DNA of 64,000 nt from Deinandra increscens subsp. villosa. Lineage: Eukaryota; Streptophyta; Magnoliopsida; Asterales; Asteraceae. Each line of letters begins with the position of its first letter. Position 1 is the first letter of the stretch. Shown piece by piece: positions 55,072-63,426 of this stretch. The notes below the pieces were generated by a model. The model had not been told where the DNA came from, ran no database searches, and saw only the letters and a program-made list of their open reading frames with translations. The DNA lies in contig JBCNJP010000012.1 in the NCBI GenBank assembly GCA_039602395.1, positions 28,444,454 to 28,508,453 of the forward strand, read 5' to 3'. Both the position numbers and the translations under genes were made by a program.

Positions 55072-58062
55072 TCAACTTGGTAACTTTTGAATGCCGTTGA
55101 TCTGCAAAAGATAATGGAAGCGGGTTTTATCAAACGCCTTTGTGAAAAGATCCGCTTTTTGAAAATCAGTGTGAATCTTTTGCAAATCAATCAAGTGTTT
55201 TTCAAAGCAATCGCGGATGAAATGATAACGGATTTCAATGTGTTTTGTTTTAGAGTGATGGACGGGGTTTTTGGTTATGCAAATCGCAGCCGAATTATCT
55301 ATGTAAATTGGTGTAGTAAGAAACTTCAAACCGTAATCCCGCATTTGCTGTTGAATCCATAGAACCTGTGAGCAGCAACTAGCAGCCGCTATATATTCAG
55401 CTTCAGCCGTGGATGTGGCAACAGAAGTTTGCTTCTTACACTGCCAAGACACCAACCTATCACCAAGAAATTGACATCCAGCCGTGGTTGACTTGAAATT
55501 AATCTTACAACCGCCGTAGTCAGAATCTGTATATGCTGATAAGTCGAACTTATCATCATGAGGATACCAGATCCCGAGATCTGAATTACCCTTCAGATAA
55601 GCTAGAATCCGTAACACTGCATTCATATGCGAAACCCGAGGAGCCGCCTGATACCTGGAACACAAACAAACAGCAAACATTATGTCAGGTCGACTCGCTG
55701 TCAAATACATCAATGAACCTATTATCGCCCTGTAACGCGTGACATCAACTTTTTCACCGTCTTCATCAGGACATAGGCCATGTGACAACTGAATCGGAGT
55801 TCCCGGAACGCGAACATCTTCCACTTTGAATCGAGTCAGAACATCTTTCACATACTTTGTTTGATGTATGAAGATACCCTGAGCTGATTGTTGAACTTGT
55901 AGACCGAGGAAGAACGACATTTCACCCATAGAACTCATTTCAAACTTTGTTTGCATTAACTTCTCGAAATCTCTCGAAAGTTGTTCGTTTGAACATCCAA
56001 AAATAATATCATCAACGTAGATCTGTACCAGTAGCAAATCCTCCCCCGTTTTTCGACAGAAAAGAGTAGGATCAACCAACCCGCGCTTGAATCCGTTGTC
56101 AAGTAAATAAGTAGACAACGTCTCATACCAAGCTCGAGGAGCCTGATGGAGACCGTACAAAGCTTTGTCTAACTTATAAACCTTCTCCGGATAATCAGGA
56201 TCGAAAAATCCCGGAGGTTGTTTGACATACACCTCTTCCTTTACTTTTCCATACAAAAAGGCACTCTTGACATCCATCTGAAACACTTTAAACCCGCGAT
56301 GTGCAGCAAACGCCAAAAATATTCTGATAGCTTCAATTCTGGCAACAGGTGCATACACTTCATTAAAATCAATTCCTTCCTCTTGCGAAAAACCTTGAAC
56401 AACCAATCGTGCTTTATTTCGGACAATGATTCCGCGATCATCCCGTTTACATTTGTAAACCCACCGTGTCCCACACGGTTCCTTACTGCCTTCAGGTAAA
56501 TCTTCTAGATGCCACACACCCAACTTTTTGAATTGTAATAACTCTTCTTGCATGGCTTCAACCCACGAACCGTCTAACAATGCTTCATGAACATTTGCCG
56601 GCTCAGTTTGTGAGATAAAGCATGAATGAAATGCTTCGTCCTGAACTCCAGATTCCAAGATTGAAAGCAAAGCACTACTCTCAATTTGATGTCTTGTGCG
56701 AACTCCTTCATTTAAAGCACCAATGATGTTATCTTGTGGATGAATGGTGTTTATCCGGAGTATTTGATTAACAGGAACTTCCACCGTTTCAGGCAAATCA
56801 GGAATCGGATCTTCCTCAACCACCACAGTATCAGTTTCATTAACAGCAACTTCATTAGAAGTAGATTCAACTGGTGGATCAGGTTGCTGAACAGGAATTT
56901 CCACCTGATGTGACACGGCTTCGTGGAATTCACTTTCATCTTCAGAAGACATTTCATCAGCAGCAATAGTCGTATCATTTGATGTCTCAGTCAAATACTC
57001 ATCAGCGGCAGGCACTATTGGAGTTGGCAGAGTTTGAATGTTTAGAACCGGTGTATCATCTTGCAATTCAATGAAAACTCTTGTAAGTTGTTCATCAGAT
57101 ACATCTGGTATCGATTTAAGATTTTCAAACAAAGTCTGATAATCAAATAACCAATCCGGTCCAACGCCTCTGGGTGGTAAAGTATATGATTGAAAATCAA
57201 CATGTAGATATTCCCCCACTGTACCGTTCTGCTTATTAAAAACACGTTTCTTCTGATTTGAATAACCAACAAACAGTCCCTCAAAGACTTTGTCATCAAA
57301 TTTCCCTGCAGCAGCCAATACAGTACAAGGACACCCAAACGGCTCCAAATAGTTGAGATTCGGCTTACGGTTCTTCAGAAGCTCATAACATGTCTTTCCA
57401 AGCCGCTTCACAGTAAGCACCCGATTCAGCACATAACACGCTGTGTTGACAGCCTCTGTCCAGAATGGTACAGGTAATTGAGCATCAGCCAACATAGTAC
57501 GTGCTGTTTCGATAATGGTGCGATTCTTTCTTTCTGCCACGCCGTTCTGCTGAGGTGTGTATGGTGTGCTGAATTCATGCACAATTCCTTTTTCCATACA
57601 AAACGTCCTCACGGCAATATTCTTAAACTCCGTGCCATTGTCACTCCGAATTCTCCTCACCTTCAACTTATACAATGATTCAAGTGTCGTAATCAAGTTG
57701 AGAAGAATTCTAGACGTTTCATCCTTGGAGACCAGAAAATCAACCCACGAATATCTCGAATATTCATCCGTAACCACCAGACAATACCAAGTTCCTGAGA
57801 TACTTTCACGATTTACAGGACCAAACAAATCCATATGTAGTAACTCCAACGGAACATCAATTGAGTGATATTTCTTCAGTGGATGGGATTTTCTTTTCTG
57901 CTTACCCTTCTTGCAACTCACACACACATCGTTGAAAACAAACTGCTGCTTTGGAACCCCTTCAACAAGACCCCTCCGCACTAGTTCATTCATCTTTCTG
58001 TAATGGATGTGCCCCATGCGACGATGCCAAAGAACGGAATCTCTCTCGGATGCCTTAGACAA
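55072..58062 (-). CDS. Copia Pol: integrase, reverse transcriptase, RNase H
   Basis: The 996-codon frame begins without ATG (TTG at 58062) as the continuation of the protease frame one base over. Order: GAG-pre-integrase/zinc-binding part with WHRRMGHIHY and CVSC (Cys47, Cys50); integrase core with Asp78 (HMDLFGP), Asp141 (SDNGTEF) and Glu177 (GVAERKNRT), spaced D-35-E; a variable acidic linker (about 340-430); RT with QMDVKSAFLYG (Asp597) and YVDD (682-685); RNase H with AYTDSDYGG (Asp846), STAEAEY (Glu887) and YIDNSAA (Asp922). It ends LLQINGIQKLPS. All catalytic residues are in place and there is no internal stop. It copies element RNA and inserts the cDNA into the genome. Confidence 0.95.
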   Translation of the reverse strand: MSKASERDSVLWHRRMGHIHYRKMNELVRRGLVEGVPKQQFVFNDVCVSCKKGKQKRKSHPLKKYHSIDVPLELLHMDLFGPVNRESISGTWYCLVVTDEYSRYSWVDFLVSKDETSRILLNLITTLESLYKLKVRRIRSDNGTEFKNIAVRTFCMEKGIVHEFSTPYTPQQNGVAERKNRTIIETARTMLADAQLPVPFWTEAVNTACYVLNRVLTVKRLGKTCYELLKNRKPNLNYLEPFGCPCTVLAAAGKFDDKVFEGLFVGYSNQKKRVFNKQNGTVGEYLHVDFQSYTLPPRGVGPDWLFDYQTLFENLKSIPDVSDEQLTRVFIELQDDTPVLNIQTLPTPIVPAADEYLTETSNDTTIAADEMSSEDESEFHEAVSHQVEIPVQQPDPPVESTSNEVAVNETDTVVVEEDPIPDLPETVEVPVNQILRINTIHPQDNIIGALNEGVRTRHQIESSALLSILESGVQDEAFHSCFISQTEPANVHEALLDGSWVEAMQEELLQFKKLGVWHLEDLPEGSKEPCGTRWVYKCKRDDRGIIVRNKARLVVQGFSQEEGIDFNEVYAPVARIEAIRIFLAFAAHRGFKVFQMDVKSAFLYGKVKEEVYVKQPPGFFDPDYPEKVYKLDKALYGLHQAPRAWYETLSTYLLDNGFKRGLVDPTLFCRKTGEDLLLVQIYVDDIIFGCSNEQLSRDFEKLMQTKFEMSSMGEMSFFLGLQVQQSAQGIFIHQTKYVKDVLTRFKVEDVRVPGTPIQLSHGLCPDEDGEKVDVTRYRAIIGSLMYLTASRPDIMFAVCLCSRYQAAPRVSHMNAVLRILAYLKGNSDLGIWYPHDDKFDLSAYTDSDYGGCKINFKSTTAGCQFLGDRLVSWQCKKQTSVATSTAEAEYIAAASCCSQVLWIQQQMRDYGLKFLTTPIYIDNSAAICITKNPVHHSKTKHIEIRYHFIRDCFEKHLIDLQKIHTDFQKADLFTKAFDKTRFHYLLQINGIQKLPS

Positions 58063-58477
58063 GAAAACATTGACCTGCGACCGTTGCCTTTGCTGAATTC
58101 ATGTCAAGCATATACAAATTTGAGAATCTTGGTGCCCGCATAATCACAAACTCTTCAGGAATCTTGAATTCAGGCTTCAGAATTAAGCATTCACTCCCTG
58201 TGAAAGCTGTTGTGAATTGCTTATCACAAATCTGGGAGACGCTTAGAAGATTATATTCTAACTCTTGCACATACTCAACGTTGTCAAATGTGACAGCACC
58301 ATTCGAAAGTTTACCAATACCGGTTACCTGACCTCCTTTGTTTCCAGCAAACGTTACTTTACCTCCATCGAAGGGTTTAACATCATGCAACAAAGAAATG
58401 TCTCCGGTCATGTGCCGAGATGCTCCGCTATCAACAACCCAGATGTTATTCATCAGTTGTCGCGAAGATCCCTGCAT
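58055..58477 (-). CDS. Copia protease
   Basis: A 140-codon frame with the retropepsin motif WVVDSGASRHMTGD (Asp16), then GGKVTFAGNKGGQVTGIGK and LEYNLLSVSQICD, as in plant Copia proteases. It ends QCFLV-stop. In the overlapping frame the reading continues FLSKASERD, the normal join to the integrase part, so protease and Pol differ by one base, apparently an extra T in TGTTTTC. It also lies one base out of phase with Gag. It should cut the Gag-Pol precursor in the virus-like particle. Confidence 0.9.
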   Translation of the reverse strand: MQGSSRQLMNNIWVVDSGASRHMTGDISLLHDVKPFDGGKVTFAGNKGGQVTGIGKLSNGAVTFDNVEYVQELEYNLLSVSQICDKQFTTAFTGSECLILKPEFKIPEEFVIMRAPRFSNLYMLDMNSAKATVAGQCFLV

Positions 58478-58493
58478 AAATTAAACCAAAAGA

Positions 58494-61400
58494 TTAGTTT
58501 CGGGACGTACCCAAGCCTGAAGCTTTGGGTCGACCGTCATCTTCAACAAAATCTTTCCCTGCCATGGACTTAGATGTTTGTCCATCAGTTGATGAAACCT
58601 TGGAGCTTGAAGCAGAATTTTTTAAAATCGATTTTGTCTTTGAAAATTCTTTTTCTGATTTCTTATCATTTTTCTGAAAATCTGATGATTTGTCGTTTGA
58701 ATGAATTCTGCCTTGCTCATCCACAAATCTGACCTTTTTCTTAGTATCTGTTTGATAGCCTTCAGACATGTCGTCAGACTTTTCTGTGTCAGATTTAGTG
58801 GATTTGGGTTTCTTCAACGGGCAAGTCCGATAAGTATGACCACGAGTTTTGCATTTAAAACACTTTCTTTTATCAATTATGACCTTCTCACTCGCGTCGT
58901 CATCTTTTTCGGACTCAACAACCCGTTTTTGGAAATTTGGTTTCACACCTTTCTTTTTAGACACATAACGATGTCCAAAATCATCGTTACGTCCTGAATC
59001 ATATCCAGACATATTCCCTGAAAACTCATCAAAGAAACGATGATCTCTAAAATTCTGAGATCTGTTCCTATACCCACCAAACCTTGAGTCATAATCACTT
59101 TGACCCTCAAAATCAACCCATTTTGAATTTCTTCTAAAACCAGATTGATTTGGTCCACAACCAAAATCATCATAAAACCCTTCATCATTATAGAATTGAG
59201 ATCGTTTGACAAATGGACTGGATTTTCTGAAATTTGATTGTGTTTGATCATAGAAAACCTTTGGTGTTGATGGTAAAACAGTTGGTTTTGATGTTTTCTT
59301 GCTATTCATTCTATTTACCAACCCAGGCCCAGACTCAGATTGAAATGTGTCCATTTCGTTAGCACCACTGCTATTTCCCCTCCTAATGGGCACATTTCTC
59401 TTCTTAGGATCATATGCCGGATCATATTTACATGAGAAAATTTGATCAATTAAATTTGGGTTCACCATATCTAAAGGAAAATCGTTGTCACTATAAACCC
59501 TGTTGGAACCCTTTAATCGATATGTTACCCATGGTTCAACCTTGTCACAGTTGGTGTCCAAAGTAGAATTGTGAGCCTTGGCATTTGTAGGTTTCAAAAT
59601 TTTCGGAGAAAAACCTTTTTCAGCAGTTTTAGGTTTAGCCGAGGACTCAAATCCGACTCCACCATACTTAGACGTCTTACCAGTAACAGACTTGCTCCGA
59701 GCAATCTGCTTTTGTTCGTAGGTACTCAGTTTGGAAAGCTCAGATTTAATTGTTGGAAAATCATGTTTGGAGATTAAATTTTTATGATCTGGCTTACCAA
59801 CTTTAGACTGAGTATACACCGAACCTTCAACATCAGTCTCCGACACTAAGTCATCGACTTTGTCAAAATCAGAAACATTATAAAAAAGCTCATCAACTGT
59901 TGAATCCAAAATAGATTTTTCAGTTGACACTTTTTCTGAATTGCTTTGTTCAGCTTGATGAGCAACATTTGTCGTTTCCTCAGATGAAAGACCCGGTGTG
60001 ATATTCACCGGAGATGGGACTTGATTAAGCTTGCCAGAAACATCTTCTTTTCCAGATTTATACAAAAAGTTTGTGAAAGAAGATGAAATTTGAACAGAAT
60101 CTAATTTTTGTTTTAACTCAAAAACCTCGATTTTCAAATCAGCGACAAGTTTGTTACTAGCAGCTAAATCCTTTTGAACAGACACGAGCAATTCGGACTG
60201 ATTCGTAAAATCAAATTTTTGCAAACGCAATTGCTCATGTACGGACAGCAATTCCTTGGTTGTCCCCTCCCATCTTTCCTTATAAATGGTTTTATCAGCT
60301 TTTGCTACTGCCAGAAGATCATTTAATTTTGTCTTCTCATCTAAGAGCACACTCTTAGCAGTAGCAAAATCATCACATGATTTACACATTAAAGGATATG
60401 AAGTTACCTTTGAAGAATCGGCCATCAAAGCAACAGTTTCAGTAAGATTGCTTCTTTTCAATGACCCAATTTCCTGTTTCAGACTTGAATTTTCATCAGT
60501 AATCTTCTGCATATCCCTTTGCAAAGCAAGCATCTTATCAGCAATTTCAAGAGCATTCTGTTGTGCTTTTTCATATCTTTCTTTCAGCGGAAGACTCTTT
60601 TGATAAAGATTTTCAAAATCATTTGCTGCATCAATGGCTTCGGCTTTTGCTGCATCACATTCTCGAATCAATGCCTCCTTCTCATCAGTCAGAAGTGTAA
60701 TTTGCTTTTCTAACAAAAGAATTGCATCAGATTCGATCTTGTCAGACACATCAGCCATAAACGCAAACTTTTCTTCATTCACAGACTTATGATCACTTTT
60801 ACAATGTAAAACTTCATCACCATCAAGCATTCCATCAAAAGTTTCCTCAGTTTTCTCATCATGTATTTCTTCTTCATTGTCAGTTGATTCAGACAAAGTT
60901 TCTTCATCCTGCACATGAGTAACAATCAAAGCAGAAGAATCAGCAAATTGATTTCCCCAATTATATGTTTTATCAACTTGAGAAACAAGAGCTTTTGAGG
61001 ATTCAGATTTGGAACTAGAAGTACTCCCTGAACTCGATGGAGTGTTTGATCCAGAAACATTTGATTTTGGAGTAAATTTCTGATATTCCTGCTTCTTTGG
61101 CTGCGGACATTCACGAGCAAAATGTCCAAAATTGGAACAATTGTAGCATCTGACTTTGGATTTATCAAACCCAATCCTGCCACCAGAATTTAAATCCTTT
61201 CGTCCAGTTTTCTTCAAAAATCTTTTCACTCGTCTTGCCAACATAGCAAACTGCCAGTTTATATCCATTAACTCCAAATCATCAGGATCCACCTGATCAT
61301 AGTCTTCTTCAGTCAACTCAGCATTACTAACCTTTCCAGTTATCAAACCATAATATGATGACACTAATGCAGAAACAAGAGCCATGTAATCTTCAGTGGT

Positions 61401-62351
61401 AGATACCGACATAGCCATCTTTCCCGTGTTCACCAAATTACTTGCTGGAATTGACGTTCCACTAATCCCAGAACTATAATTGTAATCAACATTTTGTGAC
61501 CCCGAACCAGTTCCAGAATTAGAAACAAACCCAGATAAATTTCCAGCCACGAAAGCTGTAGCAGGTGCTGGACTTGTTATCTTAGTTGACTTCCCAGAAA
61601 TAGTTGCTGCATTTGACCCATAGTAGACATCCGGATTCTGAACTGCAGCTGGTGTAGTATTAACATTTTTCATTTCTAAGTCACGAGCTTGCAATTTACC
61701 CAGAAGCTTTACAAAAGTCAATTCAGCATAGTCTTTGTCATTCATGATCATCAAAACATACGACTCCCATTTCAATGGCAGACCTTCCAGCAATTTCTCC
61801 TTCAACTCTTCGTCATCTTTCTTAATATTGACATTATCCATTTCAGACAGTAAATGACAATATCTTGAAATTAGCTCAGGAACGCCTTCGCCCTCAAAAT
61901 GTTTGAAATTGTCGAATTCTTTGTTAAGCACCTTCTTCTTGCTTTTCTTATACTGCTCATTTCCCTCACATCTCTCTTTCAGAGTTGACCATAACTCATT
62001 AGAGTGTTTGCAGCTTTTGAATTGATGTAATAATTCCTTTGGCAAAGCTTGAGTGATTAAACCGTACGCTTTCTGTTCACGAACAAAATCAGCTTTCTGT
62101 GTAACATCCAAATTTCGTTGCATAATGGGAACATTGTTAGCACCAACCGGATACACATACGGTGCATCCATCGCAATCCATAGATCTGGATCCGTTGTTC
62201 CGATATAAGCCTCAAATCGTTTCTTCCAATTGGCATAGTCTTCAAATTTAAGCAACTTTGGAACTTTCTGTGTTGTTCCAATCTCATTGTCATAGTTGAG
62301 TAAAGTTTGCATCTGCGTTTGAATAGCAGCAAACGCGTTATAGTCCGTCAT
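58494..62351 (-). CDS. Copia Gag, unusually long (1285 aa)
   Basis: The ATG at 62351 follows the leader directly. Residues about 1-240 form the UBN2-like Gag region (KLLKFEDYANWKKRFEAYI, ELISRYCHLLSEM, LEGLPLKWESYVLMI). A CCHC zinc knuckle CYNCSNFGHFAREC starts at Cys402. A central acidic and coiled-coil part (about 500-760) contains QITLLTDEKEALIREC. A second CCHC knuckle CFKCKTRGHTYRTC starts at Cys1164, followed by basic KKPKSTKSD. The frame ends GLGTSRN. Most plant Copia Gags are far shorter and carry one knuckle; two knuckles about 760 residues apart are unusual. It forms the particle and binds RNA. No internal stop. Confidence 0.93.
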   Translation of the reverse strand: MTDYNAFAAIQTQMQTLLNYDNEIGTTQKVPKLLKFEDYANWKKRFEAYIGTTDPDLWIAMDAPYVYPVGANNVPIMQRNLDVTQKADFVREQKAYGLITQALPKELLHQFKSCKHSNELWSTLKERCEGNEQYKKSKKKVLNKEFDNFKHFEGEGVPELISRYCHLLSEMDNVNIKKDDEELKEKLLEGLPLKWESYVLMIMNDKDYAELTFVKLLGKLQARDLEMKNVNTTPAAVQNPDVYYGSNAATISGKSTKITSPAPATAFVAGNLSGFVSNSGTGSGSQNVDYNYSSGISGTSIPASNLVNTGKMAMSVSTTEDYMALVSALVSSYYGLITGKVSNAELTEEDYDQVDPDDLELMDINWQFAMLARRVKRFLKKTGRKDLNSGGRIGFDKSKVRCYNCSNFGHFARECPQPKKQEYQKFTPKSNVSGSNTPSSSGSTSSSKSESSKALVSQVDKTYNWGNQFADSSALIVTHVQDEETLSESTDNEEEIHDEKTEETFDGMLDGDEVLHCKSDHKSVNEEKFAFMADVSDKIESDAILLLEKQITLLTDEKEALIRECDAAKAEAIDAANDFENLYQKSLPLKERYEKAQQNALEIADKMLALQRDMQKITDENSSLKQEIGSLKRSNLTETVALMADSSKVTSYPLMCKSCDDFATAKSVLLDEKTKLNDLLAVAKADKTIYKERWEGTTKELLSVHEQLRLQKFDFTNQSELLVSVQKDLAASNKLVADLKIEVFELKQKLDSVQISSSFTNFLYKSGKEDVSGKLNQVPSPVNITPGLSSEETTNVAHQAEQSNSEKVSTEKSILDSTVDELFYNVSDFDKVDDLVSETDVEGSVYTQSKVGKPDHKNLISKHDFPTIKSELSKLSTYEQKQIARSKSVTGKTSKYGGVGFESSAKPKTAEKGFSPKILKPTNAKAHNSTLDTNCDKVEPWVTYRLKGSNRVYSDNDFPLDMVNPNLIDQIFSCKYDPAYDPKKRNVPIRRGNSSGANEMDTFQSESGPGLVNRMNSKKTSKPTVLPSTPKVFYDQTQSNFRKSSPFVKRSQFYNDEGFYDDFGCGPNQSGFRRNSKWVDFEGQSDYDSRFGGYRNRSQNFRDHRFFDEFSGNMSGYDSGRNDDFGHRYVSKKKGVKPNFQKRVVESEKDDDASEKVIIDKRKCFKCKTRGHTYRTCPLKKPKSTKSDTEKSDDMSEGYQTDTKKKVRFVDEQGRIHSNDKSSDFQKNDKKSEKEFSKTKSILKNSASSSKVSSTDGQTSKSMAGKDFVEDDGRPKASGLGTSRN

Positions 62352-62844
62352 GATTGAAAATTTTGAATTCTGATCCGAACTAGCTCCGAACTCGTCACAC
62401 CCTCCGAACTAGCTCCGAACCTTTACCGAACGGTCAATCAAAAGTCCGAACTCTCAACGAACGTATCTCCGAACTCAAAAGCACCGATCTATCTCCGATC
62501 CTAGTCCGAACTATCTCCGAGACAGAATATCCTCCGAACTCTCTCCGATAGAACACCGAACTCTCACCGAACAGGAAAATAGACCGAACTTCACTCCGAA
62601 CTTGGAACTCGGAGCGGTTTCACCGAACCTAGAGTTCGGCCGAACGTCAAACTCGAAAAATTTTAGATCTCAACAGAAAACACTCAGACTTGAACTCTAA
62701 CACTCAAAGGAACTAACAACACTCAGAAACAATGAATTTCGACGCAAAACATGGTGATTTTCACGTTAAAATTCAAAAGAGCAAAAGGAAAACGAGCTTT
62801 GATTAGACGTTTAGCACCAATTCGATCCAAACAGCACCAGAATT
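62352..62844 (-). promoter_or_regulatory. Copia leader with GTTCGG array
   Basis: The noncoding leader lies between PBS and Gag ATG. From about 62370 to 62655 it carries some 16 CCGAAC/GTTCGG hexamers, nearly all in one orientation, several as GTTCGGAG. CGGTAAAG near 62425 (minus strand) could serve as a splice donor. Confidence 0.75.
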
Positions 62845-62856
62845 GCTCTGATACCA
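62845..62856 (-). other. Copia primer-binding site
   Basis: GCTCTGATACCA on the plus strand, complement TGGTATCAGAGC, two bases inside the 5' LTR. This is the usual initiator-Met tRNA match of plant Copia elements. Confidence 0.95.
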
Positions 62857-62858
62857 CT

Positions 62859-63227
62859 TGAAAGAACCTGGATGCGGATCGGTCTGGATGAATTGATCAA
62901 TGCAAACGTAATCAAAGTACAAATCAACACACAAACGAGTAAATAAACTCAATCTCTTTATTGAATAGAGAATCAGAGTACACAGACAGAGAATTACAGA
63001 GAAAACCTCACAGACACAAGTTCACTCAAAATTCTCTCCAAAAGCTTACTAAATTACAAAGACACAAACCTATTTATAGACCTACGAACGTCCGAACTCT
63101 ACTGCTTGTCCGAACCTCAGGTTCGGCCAAGGCTCGGCCAAGGTTCGGCCAGAGTTCGGCCGTCAGACCAAAAACCAAAACTTGTGTCTTCGCTTGATCC
63201 AGCTCATTGCCATTTCGGGTATCAACA
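62859..63227 (-). repeat. Copia 5' LTR
   Basis: No difference from the 3' LTR was seen over 369 bp. Its promoter drives the minus strand. Confidence 0.97.
63071..63078 (-). promoter_or_regulatory. TATA box of Copia 5' LTR
   Basis: GTCTATAAATAGG on the minus strand, with GTTCGG motifs clustered in the 90 bp upstream. Confidence 0.75.
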
Positions 63228-63289
63228 ACAGTTTTGTTTATGTTTCGTTTAACTAAATGCTACCCTATTATAATTTTTTTGTTTATCAG

Positions 63290-63426
63290 GCCTTTGCTGA
63301 AGTACCAAACTTGAATGTTTGGTATGGCCTTGATTCCTACATGGGTGCCAACATCATTGAGTTATTTCAGAAGATGACGTTCCTGATGTTGCAAGCGGTG
63401 AAGGGTGTTCTCTTCAGGGTGATCTA
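63290..63426 (+). pseudogene. Quinolinate synthase, 3' part of broken copy
   Basis: Starting at an acceptor CAG, the sequence encodes AFAEVPNLNVWYGLDSYMGA and NIIELFQKM, the direct continuation of the exon ending at 49114 (functional enzymes have WYGPDSYMGAN). After LFQK the frame changes; the next frame reads EDDVPDVASGEGCSL, which resembles the SGEGCS segment that in the intact protein lies much further toward the C terminus, near Fe-S ligands. The middle of the gene therefore seems deleted and fused with a shift. The open frame stops at TAG (63424-63426). Not functional. Confidence 0.8.

Larger units (their letters stand above)
49145..63227 (-). mobile_element. Full-length Copia element with a third large ORF
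   Basis: The element is 14,083 bp, with LTRs 49145-49513 and 62859-63227 that look identical, and the TSD ACAGT at 49140-49144 and 63228-63232. On the minus strand the order is 5' LTR, initiator-Met PBS, about 500-bp leader, Gag (62351-58494), protease (58477-58055), integrase-RT-RNase H (58062-55072), 2.1-kb spacer, ORF3 (52865-49548), polypurine tract and 3' LTR. RT, integrase and RNase H catalytic residues are all present. Identical LTRs point to a very recent insertion. The size, the split frames and the ORF after pol recall the Sirevirus branch, but lineage should be set by RT phylogeny. Confidence 0.97.
49115..63289 (+). other. Intron of quinolinate synthase pseudogene holding the Copia insertion
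   Basis: The donor GTTCTA after CAG at 49114 and the acceptor TTTGTTTATCAG at 63289 define an intron. Removing the Copia element and one TSD leaves about 87 bp. Joining the flanking exons gives QTILQ-AFAEVPNLNVWYG, the expected continuous protein. Confidence 0.8.
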
